From the NCBI GenBank assembly GCA_007134885.1, contig SLJX01000106.1, positions 1-41,214 on the forward strand: a stretch of DNA of 41,214 nucleotides, read 5' to 3'. The first letter of the stretch is position 1; each line of letters starts with the position of its first letter. The position numbers were made by a program, and so were the translations under genes. The notes beneath the pieces were generated by a model, which saw nothing but the letters and a program-made list of their open reading frames with translations, did not search any database and was not told the origin of the DNA. The DNA comes from Halanaerobiaceae bacterium. Lineage in GTDB: Bacteria > Bacillota > Halanaerobiia > Halanaerobiales > Halarsenatibacteraceae. Below are positions 9,517 through 19,081 of the stretch, in pieces.

Positions 9517-10728
9517 GTGACTGACGAACAGGATCCCAGAATTGAAATCTACAGCCTGGAGTGGTGTCCCTACTGTCAGAAGGCCAAAAATTATTTTAAA
9601 AGCAAGGGATTCAGCTATCAGGAATATGATATCGGAAATAAAGATACCAAAGCTGAAATGGAGGAAAGAACCGGAGGAGCTAAAACCGTACCCCAGATTT
9701 TTATTAATGATAGGTTGATTGGCGGTTATGATGATCTGATAGACAAAAAACATACGGGAGAATTATATCAGATTGCCGGGTTTGCTGCTGAGGCCAAAGT
9801 ATATGAGAAACACTGGGATTTAATTATCATTGGCGCCGGGCCGGCGGGTTTAAATGCTGGACTCTATGGAGCCCGTAAGGGACTGGATGTTTTGATTGTG
9901 GCAAAGGCTCTGGGCGGCCAGATGCTGGAAACAGGAGAGATAGATAATTATCTGGGACTGCCCGGGGTGGAAGGAGCTGATATGATGGAGGCTTTCTGGC
10001 GTCATGTTAGTAATTATGATGTCATCATGGAACTGGGAGAAGAGATTACTGCTGTGGAAAAGACTGAAGAGGGTTTTCAGGTTCAGACGAAAAGTGGCGG
10101 GGAAATAAGTGGCAGTTCTCTGATTATAGCCAGCGGCACCACAAATCGAAAATTAGATGTTCCCGGAGAGAAGGAATTTAATGGCCTGGGGGTACATTAC
10201 TGTGCCACCTGTGACGGACACCTCTATGCCGGAGAGAAAGTGGCTGTTATTGGTGGTGGAAATTCTGGTCTGGAAGCAGCTCTGGATTTAGCCCGGCTGG
10301 ACTGTGAAATTTACCTGGTGGAGTTTCTTGATCATCTAACCGGGGATAAGGTGCTGGCGGACAGGGTAAGAGAAAATGACAGCATTGAAGTATATACTTC
10401 TTATGGGGTGAATAAAATAGACGGCCATAATAAAGTGGAAAGTCTGAGGCTGAAACATGCTGAAAATGGTGAGAAGCTGGACCTGGAGATTGCTGCTGTT
10501 TTTATAGAAATTGGTCTGATTCCTAATAATGACTTTGTGGAAGATATGATTGTGGTTAATGACCTGGGTGAAATAAAAATAAATAACAAAAATGAAACCA
10601 GTCTGGAAGGCATCTGGGCTGCCGGAGATGTTACCAGTATTATGGATAAACAGGTTATTGTCGCTGCTGCCGAGGGGGCTAAGGCCGCCCTAAGGGTAAA
10701 CGAATCTCTTGGCTTGTTATCCAGGTGA
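9517..10728 (+). CDS. Glutaredoxin domain fused to AhpF/TrxR-type FAD disulfide reductase
   Basis: N-terminal Grx (CPYC...KTVPQIFINDRLIGGYDDL); FAD domain (IIIGAGPAGLNAGLYGARKG); CATC redox motif; nucleotide-binding segment GGGNSGLEAALDLARLDCEIYLVEF resembles AhpF rather than NADPH-type TrxR. GTG start. Confidence 0.9.
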   Translation: MTDEQDPRIEIYSLEWCPYCQKAKNYFKSKGFSYQEYDIGNKDTKAEMEERTGGAKTVPQIFINDRLIGGYDDLIDKKHTGELYQIAGFAAEAKVYEKHWDLIIIGAGPAGLNAGLYGARKGLDVLIVAKALGGQMLETGEIDNYLGLPGVEGADMMEAFWRHVSNYDVIMELGEEITAVEKTEEGFQVQTKSGGEISGSSLIIASGTTNRKLDVPGEKEFNGLGVHYCATCDGHLYAGEKVAVIGGGNSGLEAALDLARLDCEIYLVEFLDHLTGDKVLADRVRENDSIEVYTSYGVNKIDGHNKVESLRLKHAENGEKLDLEIAAVFIEIGLIPNNDFVEDMIVVNDLGEIKINNKNETSLEGIWAAGDVTSIMDKQVIVAAAEGAKAALRVNESLGLLSR

Positions 10729-10735
10729 ATTTACC

Positions 10736-11515
10736 ATGAAAAAGGTTAAACTAAGATTTTATGGATCTCTTAGAGATTTTTTGTCCGAAGAACATTTTGC
10801 CGGCAATTTGCCCGGACAATCCAGGTTTTTTATCTACGAATTTCAGGGGAGGCAGACCACCCGGGATATAATAGAAGCCCAGGGGGTGCCCCATACAGCT
10901 GTAGATTTGATTTTGATCAAAGGAAAACCGGTTGATTTTAGCTATTTGGTGCAGCCAGGAGAATACCTCAGTATTTATCCGGCCTGGCGTAATTTGAAAC
11001 TATCCCCTCAAGATAAATTAATACCCGGACTGCCGGGGGAAATCAAATTTGTGCTGGATGCCCATCTGGGAAAACTTGCTTCTTACCTGAGAATGCTGGG
11101 CTTTGATACCCTTTACCGCAATGACTTTGACGATTCGGAACTGGCCCGTCTTGCCGATGAAACATCCCGGATTCTTTTAACCCGTGATAGGGGTTTATTG
11201 ATGCGGCATCAGGTAAGACTGGCCTATTTTATCCGTTCGGATTATCCTGCAGTCCAGCTGGAAGAAGTGCTGGAAAGATTTGAGCTACTGGAAAGGATCC
11301 CGGAAAACAGGCGCTGTCCGGTCTGCAATAGGGCACTGGAAAAAGTCTCCAAGCAGGAAATCCTGGATCGACTGGAACCACTCACTAAAAAATATTATCA
11401 GAAGTTCAGCAAATGCCCGGATTGTAACAAAATTTACTGGCAGGGAAGTCATTACAAACAATTAGAAGAACTGCTGCAAAAAATAAAGAAAAAAATTAAA
11501 TTTATTAGTAAATAA
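10736..11515 (+). CDS. Ub-Mut7-C / Mut7-C RNase-domain protein
   Basis: N-terminal ubiquitin-like fold followed by KFVLDAHLGKLASYLRMLGFDTLYRND...ILLTRDRGLL and two CxxC pairs (CPVCNRALEKV, CPDCNKIYWQGSHY). ATG at 10736; the ORF track extends to 10709. Confidence 0.88.
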   Translation: MKKVKLRFYGSLRDFLSEEHFAGNLPGQSRFFIYEFQGRQTTRDIIEAQGVPHTAVDLILIKGKPVDFSYLVQPGEYLSIYPAWRNLKLSPQDKLIPGLPGEIKFVLDAHLGKLASYLRMLGFDTLYRNDFDDSELARLADETSRILLTRDRGLLMRHQVRLAYFIRSDYPAVQLEEVLERFELLERIPENRRCPVCNRALEKVSKQEILDRLEPLTKKYYQKFSKCPDCNKIYWQGSHYKQLEELLQKIKKKIKFISK

Positions 11516-11562
11516 AAAAAGGAATTTGCAAGTTTATATCTAATTAAATGAGTACAGGTTAA

Positions 11563-11572
11563 AATCATGATT
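11563..11572. promoter_or_regulatory. Candidate operator palindrome AATCATGATT
   Basis: Perfect 10-bp palindrome in the long leader region upstream of the first corrinoid gene. Confidence 0.25.
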
Positions 11573-11831
11573 AGTTTGTGCTCGGAATCATTTTATCCTG
11601 TTCTGTCTGGCAGGCCGGGCAAAACAGTGATATACAAATTAATAAGTTAATTGTCAAAATATTAGATATTTATAGCTTCAACAAAACTTGGGCTGGAAGG
11701 AGGGATTTACTGGAGATAGAGGTATAATTTTACAGGATTCCAGATTGGATTAAGCAAAACAGAAAAGCAGTGAAGGCAATGGTTATTCTTCATTATTTGG
11801 GAGTGGTGAAGAAAAAATTTTGTTCACCTGA

Positions 11832-11843
11832 TAATCATGATTA
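11832..11843. promoter_or_regulatory. Candidate operator palindrome TAATCATGATTA
   Basis: Perfect 12-bp palindrome about 30 bp upstream of the corrinoid protein start; shares its core with 11563-11572. Confidence 0.3.
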
Positions 11844-11874
11844 ATTTTATTAACTTTCTGGGAGGGTAAATAAT

Positions 11875-12513
11875 ATGGTAGATTTTGAAAAGTTAAGCAA
11901 CAGTGTAATTAAAGGTAATAGAGAAGAGGTAGTGGAATTAACTCAGGAGGCAGTTGATGAAGGGGTTAAGCCGAATGAGATTATCAATCAGGGTTTAATC
12001 AACGGCATGAATGTGGTGGGTAAAAGGTTTAAAGCCGGCGACATGTTTGTACCTGAGGTACTTATGGCAGCCAAAGCTATGAAGGGCGGCATGGAGATAG
12101 TTCAGCCCCTGCTGGTTGAAGGAGAAAGGGAAGAGGCCGGCAGGGTTTTACTGGGTACGGTAGCCGGAGACTTGCATGATATCGGCAAGAACCTGGTAGG
12201 TATGATGATGGAGAGCGGCGGACTGGAGGTTACCGACCTCGGCACCGATGTCGAGGCCGATGAATTTGTGGAGAACATCAGGGAGGTCAAGCCCCATGTG
12301 CTGGGCATGAGTGCTCTGCTGACCACCACCATGCTGGAGATGAAGGATGTTATAGAGGTTCTGGAGGAAGAGGGCTTGAGAGATGATGTTAAGGTAATCG
12401 TTGGAGGAGCCCCGGTTACCAAGGAGTTTGCTGATGAGATTGGAGCAGACGGCTGGGCGCCGGATGCTGCTTCAGCCAAGGATCTTGCCTTTGAACTTCT
12501 GGAAGATAAATAG
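11875..12513 (+). CDS. Corrinoid (B12-binding) methyl carrier protein, copy 1
   Basis: 212 aa; MtbC/MtgC-like helical cap plus DLHDIGKNLVGMMMESGG (DxHxxG) Co-binding motif. Confidence 0.95.
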   Translation: MVDFEKLSNSVIKGNREEVVELTQEAVDEGVKPNEIINQGLINGMNVVGKRFKAGDMFVPEVLMAAKAMKGGMEIVQPLLVEGEREEAGRVLLGTVAGDLHDIGKNLVGMMMESGGLEVTDLGTDVEADEFVENIREVKPHVLGMSALLTTTMLEMKDVIEVLEEEGLRDDVKVIVGGAPVTKEFADEIGADGWAPDAASAKDLAFELLEDK

Positions 12514-12534
12514 GTTTGAGGAGGGGTACTAATA

Positions 12535-14031
12535 ATGAGCAAATATGTAAGGGCTCGTAATAATGTTAATGCTTCGGTCTATTTCCAGTCTCTAACCGAT
12601 GATGAATGCCGGGAGATTTATCTGGCAGCTCTCGAAGTTTTGGAGAGAACCGGTGTCAAACTTTTTTCTGAAGAAGCCCGCAGCATTTTAAAGGAAGCAG
12701 GTGGTTATGAAGAAGAGGACGGTCTTATTAAGATTCCCATTGGTTTATGCCAGTGGGCCGTGGATGCTGCTCCTTCCAAAATTGTTCTCTATGACCAGGA
12801 GGGAAATCCTGCCCTGGACCTTCACGACAATAATACTTATTATGGTCCGGGACCGACAAATACCTATCACCGGGACCCCTATACCGGGGAACGCCGCCGG
12901 CCGGTAGTTCAGGATAACCGAAATGCGGCTAAAGTATGTGACGCCCTGGAATATATTGATTATGTTATGGACCTGGGAACTCCCACCGATGTTACCGATA
13001 ATATTGCTGATATTCACGCCTTTAAGGCCATGATAGAAAATACTAATATGCCCATTGTTCACTGGGGCTTTGATATTGAGCAGTATGAAGATATGATTGA
13101 CATGGCAGCAGTTATTGCCGGTTCACTGGAAGAACTGCAGAAGAAACCCTTCTTTTTCCTCTATTCCGAACCAACTTCTCCCCTGCTGCATTCCCGGGAG
13201 GCCATTGAGAAGGTAATTCTGGCTGCCCGGAAAAAGATTCCTATTGTCTATACACCCTGTGTAATTTCTGGAGCTACCACACCTGCAACTCTGGCCGGCA
13301 CCCTGGTGCAGGGGATTGCCGAGAGTATTGCCGGAATTACCCTGGCTCAGTTGATCAGAAGAGGTCAACCCATAATAATGGGTGGGGTTTATGGCATCAT
13401 GGATATGAATACCACCATCTACAGTTATGGCAGTCCGGAATTTAACGCCCTGCAGGCGGGAGTTGCTCAGGTTTCAACCCACATGGGTATCCCGGTTTTT
13501 GGGACAGCTGGCTGTACTGACTCCCATACCATCGATGAACAGGCTGCCGCTGAGGCCGCCATGAGCATCCTGACAGCCGCTCAATCAGGAGCCAACCTGG
13601 TTCATGACTGCGGTTATATCAGTTCCGGTCAGTGCGGTTCCCTGGAGCAACTGGTAATGGATGACGAGATTATCGGTATGGTAAAAAGGATTATGCGAGG
13701 AATTGAAGTAACAGATGAAACCCTGGCAGTAAATGTGGTTAAAGAGGTGGGTCCCGGAGGTCACTTCCTAGGTGAAGATCATACCATGGAGCATTTCAAG
13801 GAACAGACCTGGTTCCCCACTCTGATGAACAGAATGCGCCATGATGGCTGGAAAACCAAGGCTGATGGTTCTAGAATGGCCGATAGAATAAAAGAAAAAC
13901 TCCATGATATTTTAGAAAATCACGAAACTCCTAAACTGCCAGAAGATAAGCAGCAGGCAATAGATGAGATTATGGAACAGGCAGAATCCCGGGAAGCTGA
14001 AAGAGACAAGAAAAAGAAGGAGGACAAATAA
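12535..14031 (+). CDS. MttB-family methyltransferase, non-pyrrolysine (glycine-betaine-type or related)
   Basis: 498 aa, no in-frame TAG; MttB-family motifs (YGPGPTNTYHRDPYTGERR; PFFFLYSEPTSPLLHS; VFGTAGCTDSHTIDEQAAAEAAMSIL). Confidence 0.92.
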   Translation: MSKYVRARNNVNASVYFQSLTDDECREIYLAALEVLERTGVKLFSEEARSILKEAGGYEEEDGLIKIPIGLCQWAVDAAPSKIVLYDQEGNPALDLHDNNTYYGPGPTNTYHRDPYTGERRRPVVQDNRNAAKVCDALEYIDYVMDLGTPTDVTDNIADIHAFKAMIENTNMPIVHWGFDIEQYEDMIDMAAVIAGSLEELQKKPFFFLYSEPTSPLLHSREAIEKVILAARKKIPIVYTPCVISGATTPATLAGTLVQGIAESIAGITLAQLIRRGQPIIMGGVYGIMDMNTTIYSYGSPEFNALQAGVAQVSTHMGIPVFGTAGCTDSHTIDEQAAAEAAMSILTAAQSGANLVHDCGYISSGQCGSLEQLVMDDEIIGMVKRIMRGIEVTDETLAVNVVKEVGPGGHFLGEDHTMEHFKEQTWFPTLMNRMRHDGWKTKADGSRMADRIKEKLHDILENHETPKLPEDKQQAIDEIMEQAESREAERDKKKKEDK

Positions 14032-14032
14032 T

Positions 14033-14671
14033 ATGGTAGATTTTGAAAAGTTAAGCAACAGTGTAATTAAAGGTAATAGAGAAGAGGTAGTGGAATTAAC
14101 TCAGGAGGCAGTTGATGAGGGAGTTAAGCCGAATGAGATTATCAATCAGGGTTTAATCAACGGCATGAATGTGGTGGGTAAAAGGTTTAAAGCCGGAGAT
14201 ATGTTTGTACCTGAGGTGCTTATGGCAGCCAAGGCCATGAAAGGCGGCATGGAAATAGTTCAGCCCCTGCTGGTTGAAGGAGAAAGGGAAGAAGCCGGCA
14301 GAGTGGTACTGGGCACGGTAGCCGGAGATCTGCATGATATTGGCAAGAACCTGGTAGGCATGATGATGGAAAGCGGCGGATTGGAGGTTACCGACCTCGG
14401 TACCGACGTAGAAGCAGATGAATTTGTGGAGAGCATCAGGGAGTTTAAGCCCCATGTGCTGGGCATGAGCGCTCTACTGACCACCACCATGCTGGAGATG
14501 AAGGATGTTATAGAGGTTCTGGAGGAAGAGGGCTTGAGAGATGATGTTAAGGTAATAGTAGGAGGAGCCCCGGTTACCAAGGAGTTTGCCGATGAGATTG
14601 GAGCAGACGGCTGGGCGCCGGATGCTGCTTCAGCCAAGGACCTTGTCTTTGAACTTCTGGAAGATAAATAG
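14033..14671 (+). CDS. Corrinoid (B12-binding) methyl carrier protein, copy 2
   Basis: 212 aa with 4 substitutions relative to copy 1. ATG at 14033; the ORF-track extension to 13964 overlaps the upstream gene and is not used. Confidence 0.95.
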   Translation: MVDFEKLSNSVIKGNREEVVELTQEAVDEGVKPNEIINQGLINGMNVVGKRFKAGDMFVPEVLMAAKAMKGGMEIVQPLLVEGEREEAGRVVLGTVAGDLHDIGKNLVGMMMESGGLEVTDLGTDVEADEFVESIREFKPHVLGMSALLTTTMLEMKDVIEVLEEEGLRDDVKVIVGGAPVTKEFADEIGADGWAPDAASAKDLVFELLEDK

Positions 14672-14688
14672 GTCAGGGGGGTTAAATT

Positions 14689-16137
14689 ATGAAAAGCAGT
14701 TATAAAGTAAATGCAGGAACTGTTCTAGAGGTTCTTTCTGAAGATCAGATAAAAAAGATCCTGGAAGCCTCCATGGAAATTCTGGAGAGCACCGGCGTTG
14801 TCTATCATGATGAAGAAGCTATTGAAATCATGAAAAATGCCGGCTGTTTTGTCGAGGATAACAGGGTCAGGATACCGGCCCGGCTGGTGGATCAGGCCAT
14901 AACAACAGCTCCCAGCAAGGTAACTCTCAGCAACAGCCGGACCCGGGAGAGGGTTATGGAATTGACCGGCAATAATGCTTATTTTGGTACCGGTTCTGAT
15001 ACACCGAAATTTATCGATCCCTATACCGGGGATAGAGTAACAGCCAGCAAAGAAACTGTGGCCATGGCGACCAAGACCATAGATGCTCTGGATAATCTGG
15101 ATTTCGTGATGTCACTGGGTATTGTTCAGGATGTACCACAGCCCGTCTATGACCGGCACCAGTTCCAGGCCATGGTTCTTAATACCTCCAAACCGATAGT
15201 TATTACTGCTAATGATGTGGCCGGCTACGCTGATATAATTGAAATGTGTGAAGCAGTTGTGGGCGGAGAAGAAGAATTGAGAAGTAATCCCTTCATGACG
15301 CTCTATGCCGAACCGATTTCTCCTCTGCAGCATGCTGAAGATGCAGCCCAGAAGCTGGTACTGGCCGGCAAGAAATCACTGCCGGTGGTCTATACACCCT
15401 GTATTATGGCCGGTGGAACCGTACCGGCTACCTTAGCCGGTGCAATGGCTACCGGCCTGGCAGAAAGCCTGAGCGGTCTGGTTTTAAATCAGCAGACCAA
15501 TGCCGGCAATCCCTTTATCATGGGTGGTGTTTTTACCATCATGGACATGAACACCACCATTTTCTCCTATGGGGCTCCTGAGTTCGATCTGATGCAGGCT
15601 GGCCTGGCTGATGTTTCTAATTATCTGGATATTCCGATGTTTGGCACCTGTGGCTGCTCCGATTCCAAAATTGTTGATGAGCAGGCTGCCATTGAGGATG
15701 CCCTTTCGATCTTAATTACCGCCCAGTCGGGAGCCAATCTCAATCATGATGTCGGTTATATTGAACACGGCAATGCTGCTTCCCTGGAAAATCTGGTAAT
15801 TTCTGATGAGCTGATCGGTTACGCCCGGCGGATAGTGCGGGGCATTGAGGTCAATGATGATACTCTGGCAACCCATGTAATTGACAGAGTAGGTCCCGGC
15901 GGACATTTCCTGGGCGATGAACACACTATGAAGTACTTCAAAACCGAAACCTGGTATCCGGAACTCTTCCAGCGAGTTTTCTATGACAACTGGGAGATGG
16001 ATGGCGAAAAGACCCTGTTTGACAGGGCCAATGAAAAGGTGAAAGATATCCTGGAAAACTATGAACCTGAACCGCTGCCCGAGGATGTTGTTAAAAGGCT
16101 GGATGAAATTGTGGAACGGGCTGAAAGCAAAATGTAA
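14689..16137 (+). CDS. MttB-family methyltransferase, non-pyrrolysine, second paralog
   Basis: 482 aa; YFGTGSDTPKFIDPYTGDR, PFMTLYAEPISPLQHAEDA, MFGTCGCSDSKIVDEQAAIEDALSIL. Confidence 0.92.
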   Translation: MKSSYKVNAGTVLEVLSEDQIKKILEASMEILESTGVVYHDEEAIEIMKNAGCFVEDNRVRIPARLVDQAITTAPSKVTLSNSRTRERVMELTGNNAYFGTGSDTPKFIDPYTGDRVTASKETVAMATKTIDALDNLDFVMSLGIVQDVPQPVYDRHQFQAMVLNTSKPIVITANDVAGYADIIEMCEAVVGGEEELRSNPFMTLYAEPISPLQHAEDAAQKLVLAGKKSLPVVYTPCIMAGGTVPATLAGAMATGLAESLSGLVLNQQTNAGNPFIMGGVFTIMDMNTTIFSYGAPEFDLMQAGLADVSNYLDIPMFGTCGCSDSKIVDEQAAIEDALSILITAQSGANLNHDVGYIEHGNAASLENLVISDELIGYARRIVRGIEVNDDTLATHVIDRVGPGGHFLGDEHTMKYFKTETWYPELFQRVFYDNWEMDGEKTLFDRANEKVKDILENYEPEPLPEDVVKRLDEIVERAESKM

Positions 16138-16282
16138 AAATAAATGCAGGAATTGTTCCGGTCAATGTTTAATTAGTTATAGTAGTGTAAAATATAAAGC
16201 ATAAAGCAAAAATCTTGGAGTTAATCTCAGAAATATTGCTGAACTTGATGGTTTCAGTTTTTGAGCCGGAGGAGGCAGGAAG

Positions 16283-18259
16283 ATGGCAGATCTTGCTCTG
16301 GGGATCGATACCGGAGGAACCTTTACCGATGGAGTAGTAATTGATCTTAACAATGAAGAAATAATAACCAGTACAAAAACAGTCACCACCCGGAGTGATT
16401 TAACCCAGGCGATTGGCAATTGTCTGCGAGAATTACTCGCCGTTCCTGAAATAGAAACTGATGACATTAAACTGGTCTCGCTCTCTACCACCCTGGCTAC
16501 CAACGCCATTGTTGAGGGCCAGGGTGCTGAGGTCGGGGCCATCATGATTGGTTTTGATCCTGATGAAGACCTGCCAACCCGCCATCAGCGGGTGGTTAGC
16601 GGTGGCTGTACCATTAAGGGTAAAATTAAAGAGCCGCTGGATGAAAAAGAAGTTCGTCAGGCTGCCAGGGAACTGCGGGAAAAAGTTGATGCCTATGCCA
16701 TCTGTGGTTATCTGGGAATGAGAAATCCTGTCCAGGAAAAAGAGGCAGCCAGGATTGTCACTGAAACCACTGGTTATCCGGTGGTAACTGCCCATCAATT
16801 AAGTTCTGATCTGGGCTTTCAGGAAAGAGTTACAACCGCGGTATTTAATGCCCGGCTGTTACCACTGATTACCGGTTTGATTGATAGCGTTAAAAAAATG
16901 CTGACCGAGAATGAAATTAATGCTCCTCTGATGGTGGTTCGTGGTGATGGCAGCCTAATCAGTGAGCAGGAAGCTCGAACCAGGCCGGTGGAAACATCTT
17001 TATCCGGACCGGCTGCCAGCGTGGTTGGTGCCAGGCAGCTGGCCGATGTTCAGGATGGTATTATTGTTGACATGGGAGGTACTACAACTGATCTGGCTGT
17101 TTTACAGGATGGTTCTCCCCGGATAAATCCCCAGGGAGCCAGGGTTGGCGGCTGGCATACCAGAATTAAAGCTGCCGACATTAGAACCATTGGGCTAGGG
17201 GGTGACAGTCTGGTAAAAGTTTCCTCCGAAGGAGAACTTGATCTCGGCCCTCAACGAGTCTTTCCTTTATCCTGGGCCACAACCAGGTATCCCAATTTGC
17301 TGGAAGAACTTAAGCAGATTGAGCGTTTTGCTCCTTTCCCGTTAACCTATCAACCTGTAAGCGCTCTGGTTCATATCAGAGATCCCGAGAAGTTTTCCCT
17401 TTCCCGCCTGCAGAAAAACATCCTGGAAGTTATCAAGGAAAAACCTCATACTATCTGGAAGCTGGCTAAAAAACTGGAGGTTGATGCTGAACTGCTTCCC
17501 TGGGAGAAACTGGTAGAAACAGGCTGCCTGCACCGGGCTTCTCTAACTCCCACAGATATACTTCACTGGCAGGGAACCTATACTGACTGGAACCGGGAGG
17601 CCGCCGAGCTTGGACTGAAAGTTATGGCAGAGCGTCGAGGTCAGAACCCGGAAGAACTGTCAGAGGATGTTCTTTTTCTGGTCTACTATCGAACTGCACT
17701 TCTGGTGGTAGAAGCAGCGCTGGAGCAGGAAGGGGCTGAGCTGAACTTCTCATCAAGGGAAGTTGAGTATCTGCTTGACAGAATGCTGGTTAATCCTGGT
17801 GGTGAGTTTCTGGATTTAATTCTGAAGCTCAATAAACCCCTTATCGGGGTTGGAGCTCCAGTCCGGGCTTATTTCCCGGAAATTGCCAGAATGCTGGGGG
17901 CTGAACTGAAACTGCCTGAAGCAGCTGAAGTAGCTAATGCTGTGGGAACTGTTATGGGAAAAATAATTGAACGATTAACTATAATAATTAAGCCCGATGA
18001 AGTTGGAGCTGGATATGCAGTTCATACTCCGGAGGAAAGACTTGGTTTTAAGGATCTGGAGGCAGCTCTGGCTGAGGCTGAAAGAATTGGTCGGGAATAT
18101 GCCCTGGAACGAGGCCGGGAGGCCGGAGGTAAGAATTTAGAAATCAATATGGAAAGAGAAGATAAATATGGCAGGCTCTCCTCTTTTCGGGAGGCTGATA
18201 AAATATTCATAGAAACCAGGCTGGAATTTTCAGCAGTTGGTAAACCCTGGACTGCTTAA
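16283..18259 (+). CDS. Hydantoinase/oxoprolinase (HyuA-like, ASKHA fold) family protein
   Basis: LALGIDTGGTFTDGVVID N-terminus, LVSLSTTLATNAIVEGQG, IIVDMGGTTTDLAVLQDG phosphate loops. Confidence 0.88.
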   Translation: MADLALGIDTGGTFTDGVVIDLNNEEIITSTKTVTTRSDLTQAIGNCLRELLAVPEIETDDIKLVSLSTTLATNAIVEGQGAEVGAIMIGFDPDEDLPTRHQRVVSGGCTIKGKIKEPLDEKEVRQAARELREKVDAYAICGYLGMRNPVQEKEAARIVTETTGYPVVTAHQLSSDLGFQERVTTAVFNARLLPLITGLIDSVKKMLTENEINAPLMVVRGDGSLISEQEARTRPVETSLSGPAASVVGARQLADVQDGIIVDMGGTTTDLAVLQDGSPRINPQGARVGGWHTRIKAADIRTIGLGGDSLVKVSSEGELDLGPQRVFPLSWATTRYPNLLEELKQIERFAPFPLTYQPVSALVHIRDPEKFSLSRLQKNILEVIKEKPHTIWKLAKKLEVDAELLPWEKLVETGCLHRASLTPTDILHWQGTYTDWNREAAELGLKVMAERRGQNPEELSEDVLFLVYYRTALLVVEAALEQEGAELNFSSREVEYLLDRMLVNPGGEFLDLILKLNKPLIGVGAPVRAYFPEIARMLGAELKLPEAAEVANAVGTVMGKIIERLTIIIKPDEVGAGYAVHTPEERLGFKDLEAALAEAERIGREYALERGREAGGKNLEINMEREDKYGRLSSFREADKIFIETRLEFSAVGKPWTA

Positions 18260-18275
18260 ACAGGAGGATTTAAAA

Positions 18276-18932
18276 TTGGTGGACAAAATAATAGCCTGCT
18301 CTACTATCAGACCTGAAATTGAAGCACTAAAACCCGACATGGACAGTCAATTTATGGAGTATGGATTACATCGTACTCCAGAGAAATTGAATAACAGCCT
18401 GCAGCAGGCAATATCTGAGAGCGAATCTCAGGGCTACAACTGCATCAGACTGGGTTACGGACTTTGCTCTCATGGCACCTCTGGTTTGAGTGGAGAAAGT
18501 GCTACCCTGATTATTCCCAGAGCTCATGACTGCATTTCAGTATTATTAGGATCTGCCCAGAACTATATGCAGGAATTTAAAGCTTCACCGGGAACTATTT
18601 ATCTTTCCCGGGGCTGGATTGAGTTTGGTGGTGACCCCTTAAGTGAATATGATAACTATGTGGAAGTGGTTGGTGAGGAAATAGCCAGGGAAACTATAGA
18701 GATGGAATATCGCAATTATAACAAACTGGTTTTTATCAATACCTGGCTGCCGGAAAAGGAATTGATAGAGTATCGGGAATATGCCCAACGGGTGGCTGAT
18801 TTTATCGGGTTGAAATACAGGGAGCAGGAAGGCTCTCCCGATTTGCTCAAAAAACTGCTGGAGGGGGAAGAGAATCAAGAAATTGCTCACTTCCCGCCGG
18901 GAAGGCTGATTTTACGCTCCAATCTGGTTTGA
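18276..18932 (+). CDS. DUF1638-family protein
   Basis: KIIACSTIRPEIEAL...CIRLGYGLCSHGTSGL...LIIPRAHDCISVLLGS matches the recalled DUF1638 pattern. TTG at 18276 preceded by AGGAGG; the ORF track extends to 18237. Confidence 0.8.
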   Translation: MVDKIIACSTIRPEIEALKPDMDSQFMEYGLHRTPEKLNNSLQQAISESESQGYNCIRLGYGLCSHGTSGLSGESATLIIPRAHDCISVLLGSAQNYMQEFKASPGTIYLSRGWIEFGGDPLSEYDNYVEVVGEEIARETIEMEYRNYNKLVFINTWLPEKELIEYREYAQRVADFIGLKYREQEGSPDLLKKLLEGEENQEIAHFPPGRLILRSNLV

Positions 18933-19081
18933 ATCAAACCCGTTATAGCATTGCAAAAATTTTGCTTTTTCTTTTAAAATTTGCTGGTCTTTCATTGTTA
19001 TACAAAGGTTTACAAAGCAGCATTTTTCTGAGTTAATCAGGTAAACTAAATTTTAATTCAGTGATGGGGAGGTAGAAAATA

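Noticed and set aside
11608-11625. Possible sigma54 promoter (CTGGCAGGCCGGGCA) upstream of corrinoid copy 1
   Set aside because: GG-to-GC spacing is 8 rather than the required 10 nt.
11516-11874. Cobalamin riboswitch in the leader of the corrinoid operon
   Set aside because: No recognisable B12-box (GCCACTG-like) sequence by eye; not supported without a covariance-model search.
12102-12542. Antisense ORFs over corrinoid genes (also 14260-14637, 14153-14455)
   Set aside because: Low-complexity shadow ORFs (S/T/P-rich) opposite well-supported genes; duplicated only because the sense genes are duplicated.
13964-14032. N-terminal extension of corrinoid copy 2 in the ORF track
   Set aside because: ATG 14033 gives exactly the same 212 aa as copy 1; the extension lies inside the upstream mttB-like gene.
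11875-14671. Duplicated corrinoid genes as an assembly artefact
   Set aside because: About 35 scattered differences, mostly at third codon positions, and different flanking genes indicate a real, aged duplication.
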